DNA of 64,000 nucleotides from assembly GCF_945859705.1 (NCBI RefSeq), contig NC_079137.1, positions 67,106,277 through 67,170,276 on the forward strand, read 5' to 3'. Position numbers and translations under genes: made by a program. Shown here in pieces: positions 49,201 to 62,250 of this stretch. A model generated the notes under the pieces. The model was not told the origin of the DNA, ran no database searches, and was given only the letters and a program-made list of their open reading frames with translations. Source of the stretch: Episyrphus balteatus. Its lineage: Eukaryota > Arthropoda > Insecta > Diptera > Syrphidae. Position 1 is the stretch's first letter; each line of letters begins with the position of its first letter.

Positions 49201-52200
49201 ACAAAAAAAAAACTGAAACTGAAAAAAGCCAATTTTTATTATAAAAAAAAACATAAATCAATTTATAAATATTTGTATTTTTCCTTGTAATCAATTCATA
49301 CAAGTTTAACAACAAACAAAAAAAAGAGTCACTTTAAATAAGATGTATTTTTATGATACACAATAAAAAAAAGTTAAAAATAATTGCGGGTAAGAATGTA
49401 AATGTATTACAATGCGTAATGTTTTTAATAGTTATTTTTTTTTTAATTGTACCTAAAAAAATGTTTAAACAAAATAATACATACATATTGTCAATCACAC
49501 AAAAACATCTTTTTTACATCATTGTTGTTCTTCTTTCTTTATACAAAAATATAAATGGAATGAAAAAAAAAATCATATTAAAAAAAATCATATAGTATTT
49601 ATTTTATGTTAATTTTTCTTTTGCAAAAAAAATATACATATAAACATTCACATAAAACTTCTTTCCTTTTGATATAATATGCATACAGTCAATTGTTTTT
49701 TTTTTTCTCTTTTTCTTAAATAACTTGAATATTTTTTTAAAAATAAATAAATTAATAATTATTTTATTATTTTATTTTTTAAATTAAATTGTTATTTTTC
49801 TTTTGTTTACAACAAAAAATAAATAAAAAAGGAATAGACTGACTTTTAGTTATGTTTATTAACATATAATAAATATTTTTACTATTTTATTTGTTTACAT
49901 TTATTTATGTAAAATTTAAAACAAAACAAACAAAAAATGAACATAAAACACATATCTTAATTTTTTTGTTAAGAATTTTCAATTAATTTGTATACAAAAA
50001 AACAAAGAAAATTTCACAAGAAACGACGAAAATATTGAAGAAAAAAAAAATATTAATCAACGGAAAATTAATGATAAATAAAAAAAATAATTCAAATATA
50101 ACTTGAAAAAAAAAATTCTTTTAGTTTTATTTTTGTTGTTAGGGATGAAAATTCGAAATTATTTTCTCTTTTGATTTTTGACTGGATTGATGTTTGGTTT
50201 TTACTGAAATATTTTGTATATAATTTGTTTTACATAAATTTTGGTGGCAAGTATGATACAAGCTAGCCCAAAAATTTCCGTTACATTCATTCCACAAACT
50301 TTTCCTGGTTCCGGGTGAACAAAAAAAAAAAAAATTAGGATGAAAAGTTCTCCATAGTCAGACTCATAACAAGGTTGACTAAAAACAAATGGGAAATATT
50401 ACAATGATTTGCAGGCATAATTGATTTTTGTCGTTTAAATTTTGCCCTGACATTTGCTGTAGGTACTTGGAAAATATTAATCCTTCGAGTAATCAAGGTC
50501 TTTTAAAATACTATGATCAACATTCTGGAGATAACCCGGAATAATAAATGAGTGTCATAATTATCACTCATAAGGAGAATGTTGAACCCCGTCATAATTT
50601 TGAACTGTCAGTATTTTGAACTGTCAAAATTTGACGTTAATAAGCCTAAATTTGACAGTCTTATTTGGAAAAGTGGATTCACCCTAGGAACAGATGCCCA
50701 GCTAGGCTCCAGAAATCGAAAGAAACGAAACAAAAAATTCTATCTTTCGACCAATATTATTATTCTAATTTCTTTATTGTCTTTTTTTACCGACTTCCAA
50801 AAAGGAGGAGGTATTTAAATTCGTCTTTATTTTTTTTTTTTTTTTTGTTTGTTACCTCATAACTTTGGACTGAGTGAACGAATTTTGATAATTCTTTTTG
50901 TATTGGAAAGCCTGCAGTGTGGACCCATTTCAATTTTGTTCAAATCTGGTAATAGAAACTATTAGAAAAACCATAAAACTCAGTTTTAAAAATCCTGAAT
51001 TGTATGTGCCATTTGCAAAAAAACGTCATTTGTGATTGTAAATTTTCGACTATGTTTTTTTCGCATGTACAAATTTACCACAAGCGAAGCTTATTATGAC
51101 ACCTCTCAGATCTGTCAAAGAAGAATTGATAATGTATTTTCATCGATTGCGTAAATTGTATTGATGTGTAAACTAACGGAAGGGGACAATTAATGCTCGA
51201 AGTGTATAGCATTTGAATGTGTAACAGCTTTATTGTTGTTATTTAATCTAAAATAACCCCTTTCACAGATGACAAAACAATAACAAGATCATTCATTCCA
51301 ACAAAGCGACATAAAATCAGATATCGGGCTATGTCCCGTAAAATAACTATAATTCCAGCCTATACACTTGGATGGTATACATACATTTAAAATCCCATGG
51401 AAGATATTGTAATGTTAATATCATTTCAAACAATTTATTTAAAAAAATAATTTGGTCACTGTGGCGTATGAGTGTTATTTTTCTTAATTTACAAAAAAAA
51501 ATCTTACGAAAATTAGAATGATATCAACCCGGGCGTATAAAAAACTTTATCTAACATAAGTAGCTACTTCTTAAATAAAACATTTTTGAATAACAAACCG
51601 ACCTTGTTACTTTATCCTCGGTAAAAATATGATTAAACTCTTGCTTGTAATTCACAACAAATACTCAAGTATGAATTTTAAAGGCAATAAATGTAAACTA
51701 CTATGTACTTGTAAGCCAAAACTTATTTAACTACAAGCCTTTAAATCAACAAGCTATTGAATCAATAACAACAACAAACAAATGGCAAATATGTAAGTGT
51801 TCGTTCAAGTCCATGTGCAAATATGTGTAGATCTGACTAAGAACGTTAGTGATAAAATTACTACGGAGTAAAAAAATGTAGGTATCCTTTTGTATCCTGA
51901 AGGAACACAACATCATAGAAAAATAAGTAAGGAAAGGGTACTCGAAGTTCAGTTAAAGAAAAGGGTGGGGTCGGTACAAAATGGTTAATTTTTAAGGAAA
52001 CGAGATTTGCTTTAAGGAGCTTAGAAGTGCTCTTCGAATCACTTGATCACAGAACCAGAATAAGCCCACTGATCAGTAAAAGTAAGCACCACAGGAACGA
52101 AACGGCAAAATTATTTTATGGAATTCAAATCGTAAAAAGCTGGGTATATTGAATCGAAAACGATTTTATGAGCATGTGTTTCTAAAATCTATCATACACA

Positions 52201-53992
52201 GTGTGAAAGAAGAAAAATGACGAAAGAAATTTAATATCAGATGTAAAATTACTGAGGTGAGATTTGGTTCAAAGTTATTTCGATGGGAATGTTTTATTAA
52301 AAAAATTAAATGAAGCTTCATCATTGATGATTGATGGAGAGTATGGAAAACACCAACTTCAAGAGAATTTTCTTTTAATCGTCATACAAAATATTTAAGT
52401 TTCATCATTTATTATTATTTTTTTTTTCTAAAAAAAAAACTTATCTTATGTATTAAATAAAACTTAAATTTAGTTAATCATTATTAATATTCATTTGTTA
52501 TAATACCAACAAAACAAAGAATTAATAAAATAGAAATTCTCTCAAGTAAAAATTTAATATACAAAAAGTATACAAAAACAAAGAATTTTAAACAGCATTG
52601 CAGATTTTAAAGGATTTTACAATCAGGGCTGTGTCTTAAGTAAGTATATAGATAGATTCATAAAAAAAAACAACAAAAAATTTACGAACGAATTCTAGTA
52701 ATTGTGCGAAATTTGTTAAGTACAAACCGAATCGGTGGGTACGCACCATAAAAAAAAAAAATAAATAAGATTTTTATAAAATATTAAAACCTTGTATAAT
52801 ATTGTTGTTCTTAAAAATCCCCTTAATTCAAAAATACAAATAAAATAAAAATTAATATCAAAAATTGCAAAACAACAAAATACTATTGTAAATGTAATTT
52901 TTTAAACAAAAAAAAAAAAATATAACAAAGATTTGCTTAAACTCAAAACTCCTTCTTCGATTTCCATATGAAGATATTTAATGTATATGTGCAAACTTCT
53001 TATTAAATTTAAAAGAATTCATAATAAACAAATAAGACAAATATATATCAGGGCTATAGAAAACACAAAATAGCAGTTTATAAAGAAATAACAACCTTAC
53101 ATAAAAAAGTTTCATTAATTTGATAACAAAAAAAAAAAAAACAAAGATCGTAGATGCGAAATTAAATGAGCTATGCGTACTAAATCTTGTTAAAGCTGAC
53201 AAAATTTGTGTAGCTTTGTGAAAAATTTAAATAATTCACATTTTGTAAGTCCGTAAACACAATTTGTACCTTTTATAAAACAAAAATAAATGCTCATAGT
53301 TATGGGCATTTTTGTAATTTTTTTTGTGGAAATTATAATCTTATACAAATTTTTAAAAGAATATAATAAAATTAAAAAAAAAAAACAAATGTGGCAACTA
53401 TTTTATAAAAGAATATTCATCAATCATGAATATATTTAAAAACAAAAAACAATAGTTCAAATAATTTTTTTTTTTAACTTCATGATGTTTGCATTGTATT
53501 TCAAAAAAAAAAAAAAATATTCAATAACAGAAAGTTCATATTCATGGTTTTAATTATTTGATCTAAAGAACTAAAAGAATCAAATTTTAATTTGGTTGTT
53601 TAAATTATTTATTATTAATTATTAAATAAAACAGTATTCAAAAATAGAAACAAACAAAAAATATTTAAATCCAAACATGAAATAAACTAAAAACTATCAG
53701 TCTTAACACTGATATGATTTAAAAATTATTATATTCATAACTAAACTCAAAATGATAACTTTCTGAATAAAAAATGTGATTTTCGTCGTAATTTTTCATA
53801 AATATCCAAATATTTTGATTGCAAAAACATATAATAATTGTTAAAAAAAATAAACATAATAAAAAAATAAAAAAACAAGAAAGATTTTTCATACACATTT
53901 CTTTCAATTTGTATGTTTCGGTTCGAAGATTAGTTTTAAGATTGAAATTAAAAATAACGAAAGAAAAACTGGAATTCGTGTTTTAATTACAT
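49201..53992. other. AT-rich intergenic DNA between convergent genes
   Basis: Long A/T homopolymers and no supported coding region on either strand. The one distinctive item is the first copy of a GGTCACTGTGGCGTATG word at 51454. Confidence 0.6.
51454..51481 (+). repeat. 28-bp conserved word, copy 1
   Basis: GGTCACTGTGGCGTATG followed by AGTGTTATTTT. It recurs at 54322 and 55874 in the same orientation, with flanks that do not align. Confidence 0.7.
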
Positions 53993-54239
53993 ACATATGT
54001 GCCCATGATTATGAAAGTGGACTAAGTCACTTTTTGCATAGTTTAAAGAAAAACTTACATAATAATTTTCTTATAACGATTTAATTATATTTCTTTTGTG
54101 AAATCATTAGAGGAGCAATAAAGAAGTTCATTTACTGCAATTTTGCTTTCAAATAAACTTTACGGATTAAATAATAGTTATTTTAAGGCTAGATTTGAGG
54201 CCAGACTTAGTCCACTTTCATAATTAATGGCACATATGT
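53993..54239. mobile_element. MITE-like inverted-repeat element, 247 bp
   Basis: The left end ACATATGTGCCCATGATTATG and the right end (complement ACATATGTGCCATTAATTATG) match. Both continue with GAAAGTGGACTAAGTC, giving about 36 bp of inverted repeat. No ORF. Target duplication unclear. Confidence 0.65.
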
Positions 54240-54321
54240 TATACGATTTTTTTATTTTCTAATCATTTATTTTTAAAAACCTTGCATTCTAAACAACGTT
54301 TAATAAACTAGATTGGCTTTC

Positions 54322-54349
54322 GGTCACTGTGGCGTATGAGTGTTATTTT
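54322..54349 (+). repeat. 28-bp conserved word, copy 2
   Basis: Same GGTCACTGTGGCGTATG AGTGTTATTTT word as at 51454, identical over its length. Confidence 0.7.
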
Positions 54350-56779
54350 CCCTGATTTGTGATAAGAACGAGATGCTTTTCAATAAATGCTATAGAGTGG
54401 GGTGCATTTTGTTTGGCTACTATTTTTTTCACTCCAGGCTCAAAATTTTGTTCGAAATACGCAAAAAAATATTTATTCAAAATATGAGCTCTTCATGAGT
54501 TTTAGCAAAAAACAAATGACTAAGGATTGAACGATCTTAAAAGAAAAAGATTGTCGATCGATAAAAAATGTTAGGTATATAAAATAAATAATTCCTTTCT
54601 TTTTAGTCGTATCGTAGCATATCTTGATGCCGAAATATTCACAAAAGTGTGTTGTCGAGCCGTTATTACTTGTTCTGATTTGCTCTGATTTTATTTTTAT
54701 GGCAAAATCTGACTCGCTAATATACTGTCATTTCTACATAGTCAATGTTTTAATATTATACACGGCATCCCAAACTTTTCAAAAATCAAAAATTTTTAAG
54801 GTAACATTTTGATTGAAAAATACGCTATTTTTCAAATTAAATTCGTCAAAAAAATGTGAAAAACACAAAAAAATAAGCTTTCATCAAGTTTTTGTTAAAA
54901 TTCAATTATTTTTGTAAAAATATTTGAATAAAAATTGTAAATCTTTTTTATTATCTACAACTTTTATATTTGACTTTTTTCGACAGGAGGTCTACTTTTG
55001 ACATACATAAATCGTATAAAAAACACGATTTTTGACACCAACCCCACTTTTTCACCCATCCAACCCCTTTGTTTATGGACAGTTTATTTTTCCCCTTATA
55101 CCTATAATGTATCCTTAATTTTCCTGCCGCACTGGTTTGTTTACCCTCACCTCGCAAAACAAACCCGGACTTTGCCTGTCTATAAAAGTGTATTTATTCA
55201 ATTCGGAATTCGTTTGTATATAATTTTCCAGATCTGTTCTTGATAAGTTTTGGTTAAAATAACTAAAAATTTAACTATTAAATATATTAAATAAAAACGA
55301 TACAAACCTCTTTTCAAACATGGCGGCTGCGTACACCCGAACACATTCCATGACAAAAAAAAATTTGTCCCGCAAAATATTCGATTTAATTTACTAATCT
55401 GACTGGGCAAACAGGAATTAAAATTAATTGATTTGAAAAATTGAGCGATAATTTAACTTTATCCTCGAAATCTTTCCGAAATGCTTTTTAGATAGTTTTG
55501 CCGTTTGGATGGCGATAATCTGAAAAAAATAATTTTTTTTTGTAATAATTCGACCACAACAATTAAGTTAGGTATTTATTGGCAAATGTTCCCTTATAAA
55601 CGATAATTAAACGATAATCCGTTGACATTCATAAGATTTTCCATCATACGTATATTTTTTTTTTGAGCGTTTGGGACGGGGACGAATACAATATTCGAGA
55701 AAATTAATATAACTTTGAACTGTTCCTCCAGTATTGTCTCCAATGGCTTGGGATTTTCAAACACCAAATCCCAATTCTTGATTGTTACTTTTTACGCTAG
55801 CATTGGTGATTAGCGATATCCTTTTTCTTTCCTATAGTTTCAATAGTTCACACATTAAAATATAATTTTTTTTGGTCACTGTGGCGTATGCGTGCTATTT
55901 TTTTTTTATTAAAACATATTTGTTTTTGCTGTTTTTTAGGCATTGCTATCTGTACCCGCAGCTTACATGTATTACAAAAACAACACGCAGTTATCGATAA
56001 AAATAGAAGTAGAATTTAGCTTCGGATAGAGTTTTGAGGAAGTATATCCTTTATCTTAATGTTTGTTAAATAATGATATTTGTGTTAAATATTGATCCTT
56101 GTGGGCAGCTTTGCAAAAAAAAAAAAAAAAACAACTTATTGTTGATAACTCAATAGAAAATCGTTAGCTCCAACAAAATAAAAACGATAATTTTTTTTAT
56201 TGTCGAAGTAAACTGAATGTTTTATTTTTATTGGATTCGAATTCTTGTGGCTTAATTTTAATAAACACATTTTGTTTTTTGCTAAACTTAAAAACCTAAA
56301 TGAGAATATACAAACAAATTAAAATACCATACTATAAGCATATTGTCTAAGTAAATTACATATACATTATTTTTTAACGACACACAAAATAAAAACAGCC
56401 AACACCTTTTTTAACTTTTGCATATTTTCTAACAACTTTTAACATGCAAAATACTGAAATTAAGATCACTTGTATTGGATAGATAAATACATATTACGTG
56501 TATTATAATATTCTTAGGAACAAAGAACACTAGGAGAAAGGAAAACAAATCGAAAAATCACAAAAGAACACAAGTTTTTTTTCTTAAAACTAAAACAATT
56601 TAAAATGCGTGACTGTGTCTTTTTGTTTCTAATATGTAAATGCAAACGCGATTAATTTTTTTTTGTTTAACAACTAAATATTTTACAAACTTCTACTTTG
56701 CATCCTATGAGTTTAAATGAGGATAAGTTTCAATATATTGTCAGCGTGTACTTATAAATATATTTAATATAAGTTTAGT
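54350..56779. other. Intergenic DNA and probable Sfxn 3' UTR
   Basis: Between the last repeat word and the sideroflexin stop codon. A small GC-richer patch lies at 55320-55350, without a recognisable gene. On the minus strand, possible poly(A) signals are ATTAAA at 56768-56763 and AATAAA at 56226-56221, so the sideroflexin 3' UTR probably occupies part of 56780 downward. Confidence 0.45.
55874..55901 (+). repeat. 28-bp conserved word, copy 3
   Basis: GGTCACTGTGGCGTATG followed by CGTGCTATTTT: two differences from the copies at 51454 and 54322. Confidence 0.65.
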
Positions 56780-56939
56780 TTACAATCCTTTGTTGAAGTA
56801 AACTTTTTCTGGAACATTTTCTTTAGTATTTTTAACCATTTCCGCGTATAGTTCTGGTTCTAGACGTTTTACTGTCGATGTTTTAATGCTACACATTTGT
56901 GGGAATAGAGCGCAAGCTGTTGGAACCATGAAGATTAGG
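56780..56939 (-). CDS. Sfxn1-3: Sideroflexin exon 5 (C-terminus)
   Basis: Minus strand; acceptor TTTTAG just above 56939, stop TAA at 56782-56780. Completes codon 274 and encodes residues 275-326: a last hydrophobic segment (LIFMVPTACALFPQ), then a soluble tail ending VYFNKGL. That tail matches the C-terminal ending of SFXN1/SFXN3 proteins. Confidence 0.93.
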
Positions 56940-56997
56940 CTAAAAGAAATATTTTAGTTTAGTTGTGGATCTCTTAAAATTTATTAAAAATACTTAC

Positions 56998-57290
56998 AAA
57001 CAACCAACCATGGCAGTTTGGAATGGTGCATGCATAAATGTCATTTTCTTAAATGCTGGGAATTTTTCAAGTTTCTCCATGATCACTGGTAGGACCAACA
57101 TTCCTGGTGCAGCCATGCAAATTCGGGAGAAGATCACCTGGGAAATTCCTTTTACAGCTGCGACACGACTCTTGCCGATAACATTTCCATTCTCGTCTTG
57201 TACATCAACTCCTTGGAGAATTTCATTTTGTCTCATGAATGGGATGTTAACACAATTGGCAGCAGCGACGGCAGCAAATGGAACGTAACG
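56998..57290 (-). CDS. Sfxn1-3: Sideroflexin exon 4
   Basis: Minus strand; acceptor TTAATAG before 57290, donor TT|GTAAGT at 56997. Encodes residues 177-273 plus two bases of Phe274. It includes YVPFAAVAAANCVNIPFMRQ, DENGN, and SRICMAAPGMLVLPVIME. These are characteristic SFXN membrane segments, with the conserved Ala/Asn-rich helix and the MRQ loop. Confidence 0.95.
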
Positions 57291-57360
57291 CTATTAATTT
57301 AAAAAAGAAACAAAAATGACTTAGAAAATTTCAGAGAAAAGGCAATTGACATTAGTTTAC

Positions 57361-57606
57361 TTGAAAAATTGGTGGAGCCCTCTTTGTCCAATAATTTTTG
57401 CATCCAATGGCAGCGATAAGGGCACTCGTAGTGGCAGAAACATAAGCGACTCCAAGTTGAGTAACAGTTGTAGTGGAATTTGCATTACGATTTGTATAAT
57501 TGACAACAGCATTGAATGACTGATTGACGAATTGCCAAAACACTACCGCTGGCACTGTGCGGTAGAATTGCAACATCGCTCCAGTAATCAGCATTCCTCC
57601 GGGAAC
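57361..57606 (-). CDS. Sfxn1-3: Sideroflexin exon 3
   Basis: Minus strand; acceptor TTTCAG before 57606, donor CAA|GTAAAC at 57360; phase 0 at both ends (82 codons, residues 95-176). Contains VPGGMLITGAMLQFYRT, the very conserved FWQFVNQSFNAVVNYTNRN, and LGVAYVSATTSALIAAIG, all diagnostic of the sideroflexin family. Confidence 0.95.
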
Positions 57607-60600
57607 CTGAAAGAATAAAATAAATTTAAATATTTTTAACGATTAAAAAAAAGGAAGTATGTAATTTGTCCTAGTAAAGACTTAATTGAATTTATGGTTT
57701 TGTATGCTGTTACATTTACAACTGCCTATTGCACTTCTTGTGATATTTTTGTAAATTTTAAACATTTATGTGACTTTTTTTTTTGCAAGTTCCATAAATA
57801 TATGAAGTCTAGTTCAAAAGTCATTAAACCTTGGAATGAATGCTTATACATACGAGTAAAATTTATATTCCCCGGGCGGCTTTTTTGACGATTTATATTG
57901 TTTTTTTTTGGCACCAAAAGATTTAATTATAGAATTTACTAATTAATGTGTATACTTAAATCTTTCCTAGTGCGGGTTTTATGCGGCTATGGTCGAGTTA
58001 GTTCGAATAAGAAAATGGTAATAAAGTATTTATTTATTCAATCAAGCTAATATTCTAGCGTCAATAATTTATGAATTATTGACATGAAATCTATAAAATA
58101 TCATTAAGCCAGCATTTGTTATTTGGCCGTGTGTGAATTGGGTTAAATATTTAACCTCTGTTAAATTTTTGACACTATTGATGTGAATAAACAAATTTTT
58201 AGCTGCAAAAAAATTAACCTGCTCTTTAGCTGTGTGAGGTGGGATAAATTTTAGACATGGCTAAATAATTTGTTTAAGCTGCAAAACAAAAGAATTAATG
58301 GTGTTAAAAACTTTTATAAATCTTTACAATATACAAACTTCCAACACGCGTTGTTCTGTGAATTTTATTTTTGATTCTCATGCATTTCCAATATCAAAGA
58401 ATATTATTTTTCCCTACTCATAATTTTTTATTTCTTTCTCAATTTCCATTCTTTATTTTCAGTTTTTGATTATTTATTAAAACAAATTGCTAATCCTTCT
58501 GTGAAAAATTCAACCGGATTCAATTAAATTTTTGACAACTGAAAATTTGTTTATTCACCTCAATATTTAACAGAGGTTAAATATTTAACCCAATTCACAC
58601 TCAGCCTAAGTTGTGGTTTAAGTTTTATAAATTAATCATATTAGTTTTACAATAAAAACAAAACATAGATAAGAACGTCTACTCTCAAGAGTAGGTAAGT
58701 CAATTAGATTTAGTCTACTATTATGAGATGGTAGTTTTAAAGGGTCCTACCATTCAAATGTCAGAGCAAATTTAAAAAATCTTTTTTGAATCTGTTTAAT
58801 TGTCATCTTATGGCAAGAACAATAAAAAAAAGCAATTGGAATTGACAGATAATTTGAACATTTTTTTAAGGATATTATAAAGATTTTAAATTATTCTACA
58901 TAAAACCTCAAATGACAGTTTATGCAGAGGAGAAAAAAGAGTCACATATGTGCAACACAAATAAAATTAAGTGAAGTTCCACTAAGTCACCCTAACTTAT
59001 TCATTTTATTCATTTTTTTGGACTCGGAGTTCAGTTCGCACTATTTGTTTTACGGCTATACAAGGGCATCGAAAATTACACATTTTTCGCTTGGAAATGA
59101 CTCTGTGGGAAACTGCTAATGAAAACTTTAAGTTTAGCACGGATCTTCAATCAGCAATGCCTTAAATTGAATGTCTGGAACTCCTTCATGCAGACAGTCG
59201 TCAACATTGAAATCATAGTTTTTGAAGTACGCAACCAATCACAATTCTTGCAAATGACCACAAAATAAGTCATTTTCAGACAAAAAAAATAGTGTTACCA
59301 AATGTTTACGTTCATGTCGGTTTATAAATGTCGACAAGCTCTTATTTACAAACAGCGAGAATTTAGTTGCGCATTTATTAAACATTCATTTATATTCGCA
59401 CCATTTAAAGATAAGAGCAAATACGTGCAACACAGCAACTCATATTAAATAATTGGCCAAATTATTTTTTAATAGTCCTGTATTAATAAGAAAACCCATT
59501 GACCGTATAGTTTGTTGCTTACAAATCTTCAAATTAAAGCCTGTTATTCAAATCCAAGTGAAATTCAATATTCATAGAAAATCGTTTACGTGATTTTTTG
59601 AACTTTACATTCCACCTCCTCTTAATCAAATCAAAGTTATTTAATTAACAAATACCGAATTGTTTTCCTTCAAATTACATCCTCAGAAACAGGTGTTATA
59701 GAATGTGCTAAGTTTTTGTTTTTATTGCATAAGTCGTAAGTATTGGATAAGAAAATAAAATGCATAGAAAGTGTTCGCTTTACAAAGTCTAAAAAGACAC
59801 AATAAGTTTCTATTTCTAATAAAACAAAAAAAAAACAATCTTTAGAATTTCTGTAACGCATTGTATTCAAGACAAAATAAAATATTTACTTCTTGAGTGC
59901 CTTTTGAGAGTGTTGAAAAACACAGAAACCGTGTCGATCGACTATTGCATTGCATACCAAGCTGTCTGCTTTTAATATGTAGGTACAATTGTAAGTAGCT
60001 ACTTCAACTGACACTGAATTCTTAAGTGCTTTATTATTTATTCAAGTTAACTATATTATCATAAAGAGGGTGGAACTGTTTCTTTAATTTATCAATCTAG
60101 AAATAAAAAGTTTTGTTATTCATTTCAAATAAAATAACTGAAAGACTCTATTAATCAAATTAAGTGACAAAAATCTTCTCCACATGAATCTAATAATTAT
60201 TAGAAGCTTGCCAAAATAATAAAATCGACTGTGCAAACCACTGTGCAACAACATCATCAACCATTCCTATATTTAAATTTATTTTTGTATTTAAATAAAG
60301 ACTTTGCCCTCTCCCAATCAATGAAACAGAAACAGACTCACACGATGAATGTAAATAAAAAAAAAATACAAAAAAAAACAAGTAAACAGTCAACAGAAAA
60401 TACTTTTTCTAAGAATCAAAAAAAATCTAAATATAACTTCACGACAACGACAAGCAACAAACAACAGATGAAAAGAAGGCAAATAGTTTACGTTGCGTTG
60501 GCACGTGAGTTCAAGTCATGTCACATTCTATTAGTTCCTTCCTAAGGCCAGAGCCGTTCCTATCCCTTAGCAAGCTCAGAAATCGCGCCTTTTCTCATCC

Positions 60601-61005
60601 AAATATTTAAATAAACATTTTTTTCCTGCGAAAATTTCAAAAATACGCCGGTAAATCAGGACTAATCTATATGAAATATCGAGAAATGATATCTTCTTAG
60701 TTTAAAATCATATTTTTTTTTTAAAGTTTTGTATCAGCTTGGTTCTCCGATCATTGTTTCATACATAACAAAATTATCAAATAAATAAATGTATAAAAAT
60801 GAATGAATTGTGGACCAAGTGTTTTCGTCACTACCACCGTATTTTTTGACTCCAAACCTCTTATACAAAATTTGGAACAAAATTAACAAATAAAACTGAA
60901 AGAGGACCCGGTAATTCGTCATTACCAACGTATTTTTTGACTCCAAGTCAAAAGAGAAGGCATCAAAGCCAAGAGAGATTTCTTAAACTCTACAAGCAAT
61001 TATAC
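57607..61005 (-). other. Sfxn1-3: Sideroflexin intron 2 (3.4 kb)
   Basis: Donor GTATAA at 61005 and acceptor TTTCAG at 57607-57608 on the minus strand. Contains the inverted-repeat element at 58125-58606 and otherwise AT-rich sequence. Possible remnants of MITE family M occur near 58675-58750 (AGTAG/GAGATGGTAG words). No gene recognised. Confidence 0.85.
58125..58606. mobile_element. MITE-like inverted-repeat element, 482 bp
   Basis: The left end GGCCGTGTGTGAATTGGG and the complement of the right end GGCTGAGTGTGAATTGGG begin an inverted repeat of about 75 bp. It includes TTAAATATTTAACCTCTG and GTGAATAAACAAATTTT. No transposase ORF. Clear target duplications were not found, so the superfamily is open. 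Confidence 0.75.
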
Positions 61006-61274
61006 CTGAAAACTCATTCGACCACAGAAATTCTGCAATTCGCCGGTATCCGGATGAAAAGCTGAAGTGTACAGCTTCATTGCGTACTTTACTTCATCCT
61101 TGGACGTTCCAGCTGGCTCTTGTCCCAGCCGATATTTCTCGACAAGTGTTTTAGCTTCCAGCAGACGTTCACTCGAAACAACAACAGTTCGAGGATCTGT
61201 CATCCATGCGAAATGCCTGAAACGTCCAACAAATGTGTTGGTATCGAACAGAGGCTTGTCAACATTAATTCGAT
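61006..61274 (-). CDS. Sfxn1-3: Sideroflexin exon 2
   Basis: Minus strand; acceptor TTTCAG before 61274, donor CAG|GTATAA at 61005. Completes codon 5 (Asp) and encodes residues 6-94. It carries the N-terminal sideroflexin signature: RINVDKPLFDTNTFVGRFRHF, then DPRTV, and the conserved HPDTGE motif (H78-E83) followed by GRMSFQ. Confidence 0.95.
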
Positions 61275-61349
61275 CTGAAATAAAAGACAACAAATTATAT
61301 CACCTTATTTTTCCAAAGGTTCCTGATTTTTTGTTTTTATGTAACTCAC

Positions 61350-61362
61350 CGATTTGTGTCAT
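61350..61362 (-). CDS. Sfxn1-3: Sideroflexin exon 1: start of mitochondrial sideroflexin 1/3
   Basis: Tiny first coding exon, Met-Thr-Gln-Ile plus one base of Asp5, with donor G|GTGAGT at 61349 and an A-rich start context. The full CDS is the minus-strand join 61362-61350, 61274-61006, 57606-57361, 57290-56998, 56939-56780: 981 nt, 326 residues, close to the family's usual 320-330. Sideroflexins are multi-pass inner mitochondrial membrane carriers; SFXN1 imports serine for one-carbon metabolism in human cells. The HPDTGE motif, the NQSFNAVVNYTNR segment and the C-terminal VYFNKGL place this protein with SFXN1/3 rather than SFXN2/4/5. The fly orthologue name Sfxn1-3 is inferred from that. The gene is convergent with Mkp3, with 8.2 kb between the stop codons of the two genes. 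Confidence 0.88.
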
Positions 61363-62102
61363 TTTTCTGTTTGTAAAAATGCAATTGATTTAGTTCCAAG
61401 TTACGTAATTTTCTTTGCTAGTTATTATGCACCACTTTGGGGCTGTCAAGGGGAGGTCTTGGATAATTCTGAATAACAAAAACAGGTGCTGTAATAAAAA
61501 AAAGATAATTGTTTACTTTGTATTGACAAACGATCACAAACAAGATTTTCTTTAAAAATAAATTCAATTAAATTGTGATTTTGGACGTGTGCCAAAGGAA
61601 AGATAGAAAGTGATTGAACTAGTGACACCTTTTTTCCAATTAGAAAAAAAAATCAGAGACAAAGTAGAAGGAAATCCGCAAAACCACTTGAGTTGTTAGT
61701 TTTTTTTTTTTTAGATTAAACAATTTGAATGGGGGCTTGTTTTTATCGAGGTAAAAATAAAATCAATTTGATAATCGGAAGAGATTGAGCAGGGAGAGGG
61801 TAAATTAAATAAATTTTTTTCTTACAATTTTTTACTACGAATACGAATGGTGCAGCAGGAACAGACGGAGATACACCACAAATGATACACAGAGGAAAAA
61901 TAATCCAAACCGGCGGAATTTTGACAGTTGTTTTTTGATTATGTGATCATTCACAGGAGAAATTATTTTTTGAGGTAGTTCACAATGGAATATTTATAGA
62001 AATAATCGCATGGGAGTTTTTTTATAGGGTGTCACAAAGACAAGAAGATTTTTATCGTTTTCCCATTTATAAATTTCGGAATTTGTTTATTTATTTTTTT
62101 AA
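61363..62102 (-). promoter_or_regulatory. Sfxn1-3: Sideroflexin upstream region
   Basis: AT-rich sequence upstream of the sideroflexin start on the minus strand. It presumably holds the 5' leader and promoter, but no TATA/initiator pair was convincing. No other gene seen. Confidence 0.4.
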
Positions 62103-62220
62103 GCCCAGTACGCTGCTAATGTGAAACGAAATTTTCCATACAAAATTTCGTTAACGAAATCATAAACGAAAAATTTCGGTTTTGCTTTTCGTTTTTCAGT
62201 ACGCAGCTCTAGCGAAAAAT
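62103..62220. mobile_element. Small element A (GTACGCTGC ends), copy 1
   Basis: Begins AAGCCCAGTACGCTGC with GTGAAACGAAATTTTCC following. It ends in a partial inverse (CAGTACGCAGCTCT). The same opening recurs at 63236. It has an internal palindromic AATTTCGTTAACGAAAT and no ORF. Confidence 0.45.
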
Positions 62221-62250
62221 TGGAGATTTTTCATTAATTTTTGTCACTTA

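Noticed and set aside
49353..53907. Open frames downstream of Mkp3
   Set aside because: Almost entirely Lys/Asn/Ile/Phe from A/T homopolymers; no conserved features.
54998..55410. Open frames near the GC-richer patch at 55320
   Set aside because: Opposite-strand overlapping frames without recognisable domains; the patch alone is not evidence of a gene.
56965..57288. 107-codon plus-strand frame over sideroflexin exon 4
   Set aside because: Antisense shadow of the conserved minus-strand exon.
61067..61393. 108-codon plus-strand frame over sideroflexin exons 1-2
   Set aside because: Antisense shadow of the conserved exon.
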